A DNA stretch of 64,000 nucleotides, taken from Klebsormidium nitens (lineage: Eukaryota > Streptophyta > Klebsormidiophyceae > Klebsormidiales > Klebsormidiaceae). The stretch lies in assembly GCA_000708835.1 (NCBI GenBank), contig DF238762.1, positions 62,001 to 126,000 on the forward strand, written 5' to 3'. The notes beneath the pieces were generated by a model that had not been told where the DNA came from, made no database searches, and was given only the letters and a program-made list of their open reading frames with translations. Below are positions 46,044 to 57,931 of the stretch, in pieces. The translations under genes were made by a program, and so were the position numbers. The number at the start of each line of letters is the position of its first letter. The stretch's first letter is position 1.

Positions 46044-46300
46044 GCTTTCTCCTTACACTAATAATCTCCCACCCTGAACGGCCAAAGCCACCAAAAAGGG
46101 GCACTTTTTTAGTAAGTGATTATTGAAGCACTATTTCTTGCCGATTTTCTTCGATTCATACTGTGCATCGTTCTATGTACAGTTTTGTTCCAACTTTCAA
46201 AAAATGAAGTTAGATTTGAAGGTGAGAAAAAAAGCTTAGCTTGTAGGCTATTTAAATTGCCTACTAAATTCAGATTTTGTTACTCGAACTCATTTAGTTT

Positions 46301-47006
<706 letters not shown>

Positions 47007-48539
47007 ATGAAGCTGGCTTATTGGATGTACGCGGGCCCTGCCCATATTGGCACTTTGCGTGTTGCAAGTTCTTTTAAGAATGTACATGCTATTATGCATG
47101 CGCCTCTTGGAGACGATTATTTTAATGTAATGCGCTCGATGCTTGAAAGAGAACGAGATTTTACACCAGTTACAGCGAGTATTGTAGACCGTCACGTTCT
47201 TGCTCGCGGATCTCAAGAAAAAGTTGTTGAAAATATTACTCGCAAAGATAAAGAAGAACGACCTGATCTGATTGTTCTCACACCAACCTGTACTTCGAGT
47301 ATTTTGCAAGAAGATTTACAAAATTTTGTAGATAGAGCTTCTATGGGGGCTGATTGTGATGTCATTTTGGCAGATGTCAATCATTATCGTGTCAATGAGC
47401 TTCAGGCTGCTGATCGAACTTTAGAGCAAGTAGTACGTCACTATTTAGAAAAAGCAAAGCGACAAGGATGCCTTCATATAAGAAAAACAGAGAAACCTTC
47501 TGCCAATATTTTAGGTATTTTTACGTTAGGATTCCACAATCAGCACGATTGTCGCGAATTACGTCGCCTATTGAAAGAACTAGGTGTTGAGACTCATCAA
47601 GTTATCCCTGAAGGAGGATCCGTAAGCCAATTGCAGTTTCTACCAAACGCATGGTTCAATATAGTGCCATATAGAGAGGTTGGATTAATGGCAGCCGAAT
47701 ACTTAGAAAAAGAATTTGGTATGCCTTATGTGTCTACAACTCCTATGGGAGTCGTGGATACCGCCCGTTGCATTCGCGAAATACAGAGCATTATTAATGC
47801 TCAAGCAGGTCATGAAATGGTAAATTACCAATCTTATATAGACCAACAAACACGCTTTGTGTCTCAAGCTGCTTGGTTTTCTCGATCTATTGATTGTCAA
47901 AATTTGACTGGTAAGCGAGCAGTTGTTTTTGGAGATGCTACCCATGCAGCCTCAATGACTAAAATCCTTTCTCGAGAAATGGGTATCCAAGTAGTATGTG
48001 CAGGTACTTATTGCAAGCATGATGCAGGTTGGTTTCGAGAGCAAGTTGCTTCGTTCTGTGACCAAGTTTTGATTACAGATGATCATACTGAAGTTGGGGA
48101 CCTTATTGCTAAGGTTGAGCCAGCAGCTATTTTTGGAACACAAATGGAACGACATATTGGTAAGCGTCTTGATATCCCCTGTGGGGTCATTTCTGCACCG
48201 GTTCATATTCAAAACTTTCCTTTAGGTTATAGACCTTTTCTTGGATATGAGGGCACAAACCAGATAGCTGATTTGGTATATAATTCTTTCACCCTTGGGA
48301 TGGAAGATCATCTTTTAGAAATCTTTGGTGGACACGATACAAAAGAAGTGATTACAAAATCTCTTTCTACAGATACCGATCTGCGATGGAGTGCTGAAGG
48401 ACAAGCCGAACTAAGCCGTATTCCTGGATTTGTACGCAGCAAAATCAAACGAAATACTGAAAAATTTGCTCGTCAAAACAATCTAAATGAGATTACAGTT
48501 GAGGTTATGTATGCTGCTAAAGAATCATTTACTCAGTAA
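47007..48539 (+). CDS. chlB: light-independent protochlorophyllide reductase subunit B
   Basis: A 510-aa protein from [20 protein letters not shown], preceded by AGAGGAG. ChlB pairs with ChlN to form the catalytic tetramer that reduces protochlorophyllide in the dark, fed by ChlL. Nitrogenase-like features include [20 protein letters not shown] near residue 95 and [20 protein letters not shown] near residue 310. The C-terminal [19 protein letters not shown] substrate-capping region is complete. chlL and chlN are not in this window. Confidence 0.98.
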   Translation: MKLAYWMYAGPAHIGTLRVASSFKNVHAIMHAPLGDDYFNVMRSMLERERDFTPVTASIVDRHVLARGSQEKVVENITRKDKEERPDLIVLTPTCTSSILQEDLQNFVDRASMGADCDVILADVNHYRVNELQAADRTLEQVVRHYLEKAKRQGCLHIRKTEKPSANILGIFTLGFHNQHDCRELRRLLKELGVETHQVIPEGGSVSQLQFLPNAWFNIVPYREVGLMAAEYLEKEFGMPYVSTTPMGVVDTARCIREIQSIINAQAGHEMVNYQSYIDQQTRFVSQAAWFSRSIDCQNLTGKRAVVFGDATHAASMTKILSREMGIQVVCAGTYCKHDAGWFREQVASFCDQVLITDDHTEVGDLIAKVEPAAIFGTQMERHIGKRLDIPCGVISAPVHIQNFPLGYRPFLGYEGTNQIADLVYNSFTLGMEDHLLEIFGGHDTKEVITKSLSTDTDLRWSAEGQAELSRIPGFVRSKIKRNTEKFARQNNLNEITVEVMYAAKESFTQ

Positions 48540-48560
48540 TAATGAATAATTAATTTGATT

Positions 48561-48588
48561 TCTGTCTCATGTAAGACTTACATGAGAC
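48561..48588 (+). terminator. hairpin after chlB
   Basis: TGTCTCATGTAAG and CTTACATGAGACA are perfect arms lying about 20 bases after the chlB stop. From 48589 to 48985 the DNA is AT-rich with no supported gene. Confidence 0.75.
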
Positions 48589-48985
48589 ACATGCTTTATC
48601 TACTCCAAAGCAGTTTGAGTCGGCGGTTTACTACATTAAAAGAAAAGTATTAAGGAAATGTTGTGTTTTGTATAAGAAAGCAATTACTAGATAAAAAATA
48701 TTTTGTTTTTTATATTACTTTTATCCTTTGCTTCACTTTTTTTCTTTATTTGACTTTTTCAACAATTTACTATTATGTAAATTGCGAATTGGATTTATTT
48801 ACTTTTGTAAATATGTAAATAGCTTTTTAAAAAGGTATAAAGTTTTTTATTTGATTTTTAGTTATACAAATAAACATTAAAAAAACTTATTATGTTTTTA
48901 TGTTTTTTAAATTGTTGATAAGGAGTCGAATAGCATTATTTGAACGAACACGCTGCACGATGCCCTATCGACATCGTACAAGCAA

Positions 48986-49435
48986 TTATCGCTTAGAAAA
49001 TTGAGAGGACTTACGAGCTTTTTTAAGCCCATATTTTTTTCTTTCTTTTACCCGAGGGTCTCGTCTCAAAAGACCTTGACGTTTAAGAGGCCGACGGTTG
49101 TCGGCTTGCATTTTGCAGAGAGCCCTAGCCACCCCTAAAGAAATAGCTTGAGCCTGAGCGGACAACCCTCCACCACGTACCCTTGCGACAATATCATGTC
49201 TATTTTCTTTAGCAAGCGCGAAAAGGGGAGCTTTAACCGCTTGAAGATAAGCAGGGTTATCTTGAAGATACACGCGTCCGCCGGTGCCATTGATCAAAAG
49301 ACGGCCTTTGCCTTTTATGAGTTGGACTCTTGCTACAGCACATTTACGTCGACCCGTACCTAAGAGTTTTACTTGTTTTAAAACACTTGTTGAAACATTA
49401 GACGTATTGAAATTTGCCGAAGTGTTTAATGTCAT
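48986..49435 (-). CDS. rps9: 30S ribosomal protein S9
   Basis: A 149-aa protein. The S9 core GTGRRKCAVARVQLIKGKGR begins near residue 26, followed by VRGGGLSAQAQAISLGVARA and the C-terminal LLRRDPRVKERKKYGLKKAR with the typical KR tail that reaches P-site tRNA. The first 20 residues are an extension. It is the last gene of the rps11-rpoA-rps9 run. Confidence 0.97.
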   Translation of the reverse strand: MTLNTSANFNTSNVSTSVLKQVKLLGTGRRKCAVARVQLIKGKGRLLINGTGGRVYLQDNPAYLQAVKAPLFALAKENRHDIVARVRGGGLSAQAQAISLGVARALCKMQADNRRPLKRQGLLRRDPRVKERKKYGLKKARKSSQFSKR

Positions 49436-49542
49436 TATTCTTATTGCTTGATTGGTTATAGGTTAAGAAGATTGAATCTTAAGAAATCAAGTTTTTTTGC
49501 ATCCAGTTGGCAAAAAAGCGAACTTTTTTAAAAATTTTGCTC

Positions 49543-50487
49543 TTATTGAATTTTGTTTTTTACATAGTTGTTCTTTGAATCAAATTGTTTATGAACAAGT
49601 ATGTTTGAAGGCACTGTTAAAGCAAATCGTAGAAGAGGAATATACACTGCAATTGCCTGTCTGGCAGCTCGTTGCACCGCTTCAATAGGCTGAATTGTTC
49701 CATTGGTCCAGATATCAAAAAGTAATAAATAGAAATGGTCTTGTTCTTGCTCGTTATATTTCTCAAAAGTTAGAGCACTTTGCTCTTTAGACAATTCGTT
49801 TTTTACTTGTTCTTTTTTTATAAAATGAGAATCTTTTTGATATAATGTATCGGATATTATTTCTTTTTTAAGACGTGAAGTGTTCTCGTTGAAATCAAAT
49901 CCGGTTTTTCGTTCAGTTTTTTGAATTTGATAATCAACTTGAAGAATTGGATTAAATCGTGCATCAAGAAGAAGTCCTTCTTCGTGTTCACCTCCATCTC
50001 GAATTCGAAAACCTGACCCTCTTTCAATAGTAAGTTCAAGCTCAAGTTCTAAAGGAACAACTACAGTTAGAATCGTTTGATTTGGGCTCAAACAATGTAT
50101 ACCTTCCGGTAAAAGAATATGTCTTGCTTCAAATACACCAACTTTCTGATCTATTTTTAATACAGCTGTTTTTCCTTTTATCGGCATGCCTAGCAGCACC
50201 ACTGAAGATAAATTCATCATTATGTCACGAATTGTTTCTCGAATTCCGGGAAGTGCGAGGTATTCGTAACATTTTTTTTCTCTTTTTGTAAGCCATGAAT
50301 GTCTAATTTTTAGTGTCCCAAAGCATGTTCCTTCAAAGCCTTTTAACAAACAACGTCTTAGACCAACAGCAAGAGTTGTAGCTTCTGAATGAGATAAAGG
50401 AGCAAGCATTATTCGTTCATGGTGTAGAGAAGTTGATATCTGTACCTGCTGTAAAGATTGAACTCTATATCTAGACGTCGGAGTCAT
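49543..50487 (-). CDS. rpoA: plastid RNA polymerase alpha subunit, lacking the C-terminal domain
   Basis: A 314-aa protein with the alpha N-terminal domain: LSHSEATTLAVGLRRCLLKG near residue 31 and GGEHEEGLLLDARFNPILQV near residue 165. An insertion rich in Lys and Glu occupies about residues 196-248, then IWTNGTIQPIEAVQRAARQA closes the domain. Only about 28 residues follow, with none of the helix-hairpin-helix alpha C-terminal domain of bacterial and land-plant RpoA. It is located between rps11 and rps9. Confidence 0.95.
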   Translation of the reverse strand: MTPTSRYRVQSLQQVQISTSLHHERIMLAPLSHSEATTLAVGLRRCLLKGFEGTCFGTLKIRHSWLTKREKKCYEYLALPGIRETIRDIMMNLSSVVLLGMPIKGKTAVLKIDQKVGVFEARHILLPEGIHCLSPNQTILTVVVPLELELELTIERGSGFRIRDGGEHEEGLLLDARFNPILQVDYQIQKTERKTGFDFNENTSRLKKEIISDTLYQKDSHFIKKEQVKNELSKEQSALTFEKYNEQEQDHFYLLLFDIWTNGTIQPIEAVQRAARQAIAVYIPLLRFALTVPSNILVHKQFDSKNNYVKNKIQ

Positions 50488-50508
50488 GGTATCTGTCTCG
50501 TTGTGATT

Positions 50509-50901
50509 CTAGAGCCTTCTTTTCTTGGGTGGTCTACACCCATTATGAGGAATAGGCGTAACATCTCGTACTAAAGTTACACTTAGTCCCCCAATTCTTA
50601 GTGCACGCAAAGCCATATCTCTTCCTGGTCCTGGCCCACTCATTAGGACTTCAGCTTGCTTTAAACCTTGATCAAGAGAACGTCTTACTGCACTTTCAGT
50701 CGCCATTTGACTTGCAAATGGGGTACGCTTTTTGCGTCCTTTAAATCCGCAGGCTCCTGAAGAAGACCAAGATAAAACTCCACCACGTAAATCAGTAACA
50801 GTTACAATAGTATTATTGTAAGTTGCTTGAATATGAACAATACCTTTAGGAACTCTTCGCTTAGACTTGCGATTGCTGATCTTTCTAAATGTTCTGGCCA
50901 T
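50509..50901 (-). CDS. rps11: 30S ribosomal protein S11
   Basis: A 130-aa protein with the S11 signatures [20 protein letters not shown] near residue 20, [20 protein letters not shown] and the basic end [10 protein letters not shown]. It lines the mRNA exit path. It is followed 21 bases later by rpoA and preceded by the split rpl36. Confidence 0.98.
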   Translation of the reverse strand: MARTFRKISNRKSKRRVPKGIVHIQATYNNTIVTVTDLRGGVLSWSSSGACGFKGRKKRTPFASQMATESAVRRSLDQGLKQAEVLMSGPGPGRDMALRALRIGGLSVTLVRDVTPIPHNGCRPPKKRRL

Positions 50902-51018
50902 CTGCTATGATCTTTTTTTTATTGATTGAAGCCTTTTTGTTGTATTTTTTTTGTTTTTATCTAAGCCCCCTTTATAAAAAAATATGAAAAAAGAGGAAGA
51001 TGAGAAAAGCATAAAACA

Positions 51019-51653
51019 TTATCCTTGTCTTTGTTTATGTTTAGGGTTGTTACAGAGAACCATAACTTTTCCCCGTCTTCGAATCAAACGACAACTTTCG
51101 CTTGGATAGGACATCTAAGGTTGTCCTTCTTTTTAGAACCGGACATGAGCTTTTTTCTGCTCATCCGGCTCTGGCCTACTTCTCTATTAATGGTTTTAAC
51201 AACCCTTGTTAAGAAAAGGCAGCAAACTTATGAACTTCTTATGAATTAAGTTTACTTCCTTTCATCCAAAAATTGGATGTTAATCAATTTGCCTGGGTCA
51301 GCAATTAGAGAATTTTGGAGCCTAGCTTGTACCGTTCCCTCTTTGTTCTTGTTAAATGCTAAACTAACATGCTCTGTGAATGCTAGTCTTTAGAGTGTTT
51401 AACAGGGAAAAGCATATATCTGTGCATGCAGTTATTTCGATACTTTGTTGCCAGTTAATGATTATCACTCCATTATTCTTTCAGATTTATGACTGGCTTT
51501 TAAGCCTCATTTTCTTCCTAGCTTTCACGAACTGCGTCTCCACAACTCGTCTAGGATAATCGTATCTTTTTAGCATCATTTAGCTTTCAAGATTTTCTCA
51601 CCCATGGTTATAGATCGCAAACAGATCTTACGCACTGAAGCACGTACCTTCAT
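51019..51653 (-). CDS. rpl36: 50S ribosomal protein L36, split by a group II intron
   Basis: Exon 1 (51653-51621) encodes [11 protein letters not shown] and exon 2 (51099-51019) encodes [20 protein letters not shown] plus HKQRQG. Together they make the standard 37-aa L36 with its zinc ligands (C11, C14, C27 and His). Neither exon alone is a complete gene, and both are too short to be noticed as open frames. The intron between them carries domain V on the same strand. The exact junction is uncertain by 1-2 bases because neither end is fully canonical. Confidence 0.9.
51100..51620 (-). other. group II intron in rpl36 (about 520 nt)
   Basis: On the minus strand the intron opens TTGCGATC, carries a 36-nt domain V at 51136-51171 (GAGCCGGATGAGC...GGTTC) and a domain VI stem (GGACA...TGTCC), then meets the codons ESCRL. 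It interrupts rpl36 between codons 11 and 12. No maturase frame is present. Confidence 0.85.
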
Positions 51654-51733
51654 ATTAATTTTTGCGTTACTAAATTATTGATTATCTACTCTCGAGTAAG
51701 AATGGACCTTAAGCAATTTTAAGTTTTAATTGA

Positions 51734-52129
51734 TTACCAAATAAAACATAACACCTCACCCCCAATCTTCTTTTCTCTAGCTTTTTTTCCAGTCATAATT
51801 CCTTCAGGTGTCGATAGGATGGCAATCCCTACTCCTCCTAATACTCCAGGTATTTCTTTGTGATTAAAGTAGACACGTAAGCCTGGTTTGCTTATTCTTC
51901 GAAGGCCAGTAAGGCAAGGCGCTCGATCTTTCCCTTTATAACGAAGTGTAAGACTAATTTTTGGTTTTTTACCAGGAATACGTAACCAATGCTCAAGATA
52001 GCCTTCTTCATACAGGATTTGAGAAAGGCTTTCTGTCACTTTTGTAGCAGAATATTGGGTTGTTCTTTCTCGGTTCTTACTAGCATTACGTATAGATGTG
52101 ATCAATCCAGCAACCGTGTCATTGTTCAT
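51734..52129 (-). CDS. rps8: 30S ribosomal protein S8
   Basis: A 131-aa protein with MNNDTVAGLITSIRNASKNR at the start and the S8 C-terminal motif STPEGIMTGKKAREKKIGGE. S8 nucleates the central domain of 16S rRNA. It follows rpl22 directly; the genes that usually lie between them (rps3, rpl16, rpl14, rpl5) are missing. Confidence 0.97.
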   Translation of the reverse strand: MNNDTVAGLITSIRNASKNRERTTQYSATKVTESLSQILYEEGYLEHWLRIPGKKPKISLTLRYKGKDRAPCLTGLRRISKPGLRVYFNHKEIPGVLGGVGIAILSTPEGIMTGKKAREKKIGGEVLCFIW

Positions 52130-52209
52130 TCAATTGAATGTTCATATAAATCAATAATTGAGAGAGGAATCTCTCTTTATTTCATTCTTTGATCAGATTT
52201 TTTTAATAT

Positions 52210-52566
52210 TTATTTAGGCCTAACAAATAGAGTAATGTTACAAGTAGGCTTTCTAATCGGAAAAGCTCGGCCTTGTGCTCGGGGTCGAAAGCGCCGCATC
52301 TTAGGTCCTTGATCAACCCAAGCATTGCTTATGTAAAGTTCCGCTCTCTCTAATCCAAAATTATTTTTTGCATTTGCCCCTGCTGCATACACTACTTTTA
52401 AAATGGGGATCATTGCTCGGTAAGGAAGAAACTCAAGCAAAACTAGTGCGTCAAGATAAGTGCGTCCTCGTATTTGATCAAGCACCCTCCGTACCTTATA
52501 AGGGGACATTGTGACTCCCCGAAGCACAGCTTTTTTGTCTAGCTCATTATTCTTTATGCGAACCAT
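52210..52566 (-). CDS. rpl22: 50S ribosomal protein L22
   Basis: A 118-aa protein with the L22 motif MSPYKVRRVLDQIRGRTYLD near residue 20 and the extended hairpin end GPKMRRFRPRAQGRAFPIRK that lines the peptide tunnel. It lies 15 bases after rps19. Confidence 0.97.
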   Translation of the reverse strand: MVRIKNNELDKKAVLRGVTMSPYKVRRVLDQIRGRTYLDALVLLEFLPYRAMIPILKVVYAAGANAKNNFGLERAELYISNAWVDQGPKMRRFRPRAQGRAFPIRKPTCNITLFVRPK

Positions 52567-52581
52567 ATAAAGCTCCCTAAA

Positions 52582-52860
52582 CTATCGACGTGATTTCTTA
52601 TCTCCTTTGGGGTGACCACGAAAGGTACGGGTTGGAGAAAACTCTCCCAATTTATGTCCTACCATTTCATCCGTAATAAACAGAGGTATGTGTTCTCTTC
52701 CATTATGTACACCAATTGTGTGCCCAATCATGAGAGGAAGAATTGTAGAGCAGCGTGACCATGTTATTACTACTTCTTTTCCGCCCTTTGCATTCAAGCG
52801 CCTTATCTTGCTAAGAAGATGATCTGCAACAAAAGGACCCTTTTTTAAAGATCTTGCCAT
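52582..52860 (-). CDS. rps19: 30S ribosomal protein S19
   Basis: A 92-aa protein from [20 protein letters not shown], the S19 N-terminus; six upstream codons are open but not conserved. The C-terminal [20 protein letters not shown] is intact. S19 contacts the A-site side of the 30S head. It lies 30 bases after rpl2. Confidence 0.97.
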   Translation of the reverse strand: MARSLKKGPFVADHLLSKIRRLNAKGGKEVVITWSRCSTILPLMIGHTIGVHNGREHIPLFITDEMVGHKLGEFSPTRTFRGHPKGDKKSRR

Positions 52861-52890
52861 TTCTACCTCTTCAATCAACCGTTGGTTTTT

Positions 52891-53745
52891 TTATAAAACA
52901 GACTTACCAGATTTGCGTCGGCGCAAAATTAATACACTACTATGTTTGTGACGATCCCGAGTGCGTCTTCCTAAAGTTGGAAAACCCCATGGGGTAAGTG
53001 GTCTTTTGCGGCCTACAGGTGCACGCCCTTCTCCTCCACCATGAGGGTGATCCACAGGGTTCATTGCAGCTCCTCGTACTTTCGGACGACGACCTACCCA
53101 TCTCTTCCATCCTGCTTTCTTTGCAGGTAAACCCCAACCTGGGTGCCAGCTTACTTGTCCAATTACTGCATAACAACGCTGAGGGACTAAACGAACTTCA
53201 CCAGAGGGCATGCGTAAAGCAGCAAAAAGCCCTTCTTTAGCGATTAGTAGAGCTAAAGAACCAGCTGCTCGAGCAATTTGTCCTCCTTGTCCAGGCTGTA
53301 GCTCGATATTGTGTACTGCTGTTCCTAATGGAATACGCCTTAGAGGGAGAGCATTACCTGCTTCAATCGGGGCATTTGGACTTGCAATTAAGTGATCACC
53401 TCTACGCAATCCTCGACATCCTAAAACGTAGCTCTTTTCTCCGTCCTCATAGTGAACCAAACTGATAGGGGCACTTCGGTTTGGATCATATTCAACTGTA
53501 GTCACAAGACCAATAATCTCCAATTTTTTCCTTTGAAACTCAATAAGACGGTATTTTCTTTTATGCCCTCCCCCACGATGACGACTAGTGATTACACCCC
53601 TATTGTTGCGTCCTTGTTTACGATGCTGACCCGAGACTAACCGTCTCTGAGGACCAGGTTTCCAACTATGTCTCTCCCATTCCCATACATAATTTTTCTG
53701 TGCCTTTGAGCGCAATAGCCTTAATTTGCGGCTAACTACTTTCAT
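52891..53745 (-). CDS. rpl2: 50S ribosomal protein L2
   Basis: A 284-aa protein. From [20 protein letters not shown] onward it matches L2, including the peptidyl-transferase histidine in [20 protein letters not shown]. The first 35 residues ([20 protein letters not shown]...) differ from the usual plastid L2 N-terminus. The gene has no intron, unlike most land-plant copies. rpl23, its usual upstream partner, is not seen. Confidence 0.96.
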   Translation of the reverse strand: MKVVSRKLRLLRSKAQKNYVWEWERHSWKPGPQRRLVSGQHRKQGRNNRGVITSRHRGGGHKRKYRLIEFQRKKLEIIGLVTTVEYDPNRSAPISLVHYEDGEKSYVLGCRGLRRGDHLIASPNAPIEAGNALPLRRIPLGTAVHNIELQPGQGGQIARAAGSLALLIAKEGLFAALRMPSGEVRLVPQRCYAVIGQVSWHPGWGLPAKKAGWKRWVGRRPKVRGAAMNPVDHPHGGGEGRAPVGRKRPLTPWGFPTLGRRTRDRHKHSSVLILRRRKSGKSVL

Positions 53746-54235
53746 GTTGTATCCTTTTTACGCCTATAGATGTTACTAAATCATATATTAATTCCTGAAT
53801 CAAAGTAGATTTTCAAACTTTGATTTTTTTTTGCAATAAACTTTTTGTATATCTATCTGTCAAAAATTGTATTTTTATTTTGTCAACGTGTTTTATGACA
53901 ATAAAAAGAATTAACATTGTATACGAATACAATATATAACTTTTAACAATAAGTTTATAAGCGCAACTCTAAAAAAGTAAAATTGTCATATTTTTCATAA
54001 AATAATAAAAATATTGCTTTGCGATTGTTCCCAAATGTCAATATAATTTTAAATGGTTTGCTAGTATTTTCTAAATAGCCTACTTTAACATTCAAGACTA
54101 TTTATATATAACCAAATGAACTTTGTATAGTTCTCTTCATAGTTTAAAAACAGCTTGTAGTTTTTTTATTAAAGAGTAATAACTTTAATAGTTTGATATT
54201 TTTTAGCTATTTGCCAATGAATGAAATAAGAATTT
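53746..54235. other. AT-rich spacer upstream of the ribosomal protein cluster
   Basis: 490 very AT-rich bases. A palindrome ATTGTAT-ACGA-ATACAAT near 53936-53953 may be regulatory. No tRNA, coding frame or intron domain V is visible. Confidence 0.5.
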
Positions 54236-54309
54236 TGCATCCAGCAGGAGTCGAACCCGCTAACTCTCCAATTATGAGTTGGGCGCTTTCACCGTTCAGC
54301 CATGGATGC
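54236..54309 (-). tRNA. trnI-CAU: tRNA-Ile(CAU)
   Basis: A 74-nt tRNA with acceptor GCATCCA/TGGATGC and anticodon CAT in loop CTCATAA. Its D and T arms match trnI-CAU, whose C34 becomes lysidine to read AUA, rather than either methionine tRNA. Confidence 0.93.
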
Positions 54310-54347
54310 ATTCTTTTTTGTTATGCAGTTTTTTAAAAAAAGAAGTT

Positions 54348-54701
54348 TTATGATAATTTTTGCTTAAGGCGGTTCTTTTTAGAATGAAATGAACGCAAAT
54401 AGTATAGTTTACTTCTACGAATTTTATATCGACGAAGCACTTGAATAGTTGCAATCTTTGCAGAATGAAGAAGTAACACTCTTTCAACATTTACGACTTG
54501 TGCTAATCGTCGTAGTGTAACTGTTGTACTTGCTTGATTTGAATGAATTCCAAGTACTGTACCTTGAAAGGGTTGAATTCGAGATTTGTTGCCTTCTTGA
54601 ATTAAGACTCCGACCCTTAATAGATCTCCAGGTCCAATGACTGGAATGCTGGGCTTGCATTCTTTCGCTTGCAACTTTCCAAGTAATTCTTGATAGCTCA
54701 T
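54348..54701 (-). CDS. rpl19: 50S ribosomal protein L19
   Basis: A 117-aa protein with the L19 pattern GDLLRVGVLIQEGNKSRIQP near residue 25, FQGTVLGI, VERVLLLHSAKIATIQVLRR and the end KIRRSKLYYLRS. L19 lies at the subunit interface. The gene is plastid-encoded only in some algae. It is flanked by trnI-CAU and trnfM. Confidence 0.93.
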   Translation of the reverse strand: MSYQELLGKLQAKECKPSIPVIGPGDLLRVGVLIQEGNKSRIQPFQGTVLGIHSNQASTTVTLRRLAQVVNVERVLLLHSAKIATIQVLRRYKIRRSKLYYLRSFHSKKNRLKQKLS

Positions 54702-54799
54702 ATTATGTTTCTGATTTTTTTAACGATCGGGTTTATTCTTTTTGACAACGTTTGCTTTGCTTTTTTAATGCATTTTTCAATCTTTCAATTGAAAGATAT

Positions 54800-54873
54800 T
54801 GGCGGAGACAGGATTTGAACCTGTAACCTCAAGGTTATGAGCCTTGCGAGCTACCTAGTTGCTCTACTCCGCT
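54800..54873 (-). tRNA. trnfM-CAU: initiator tRNA-fMet(CAU)
   Basis: A 74-nt tRNA with acceptor AGCGGAG/CTCCGCC, a mismatched first pair (A1-C72) typical of initiators, and anticodon CAT in loop CTCATAA with GC-rich flanking pairs. Confidence 0.93.
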
Positions 54874-57779
<2,906 letters not shown>

Positions 57780-57796
57780 AGATTTGATAATTTAGA

Positions 57797-57823
57797 TGAG
57801 TCGGAGAGAATCGATCTCCGACT
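57797..57823 (+). terminator. hairpin after psbC
   Basis: GAGTCGGAGA and TCTCCGACTC arms with a 7-base loop lie about 20 bases past the psbC stop. Confidence 0.7.
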
Positions 57824-57931
57824 CGCCGTATTCTTTTTTTTCTAAGAAAAATCGATTGAATCATTTTTTAGTACATCTAAAATTTTTATTCTTTAATTTT
57901 TAATACGTCTCTTTTTTATTTTATTCGGACG

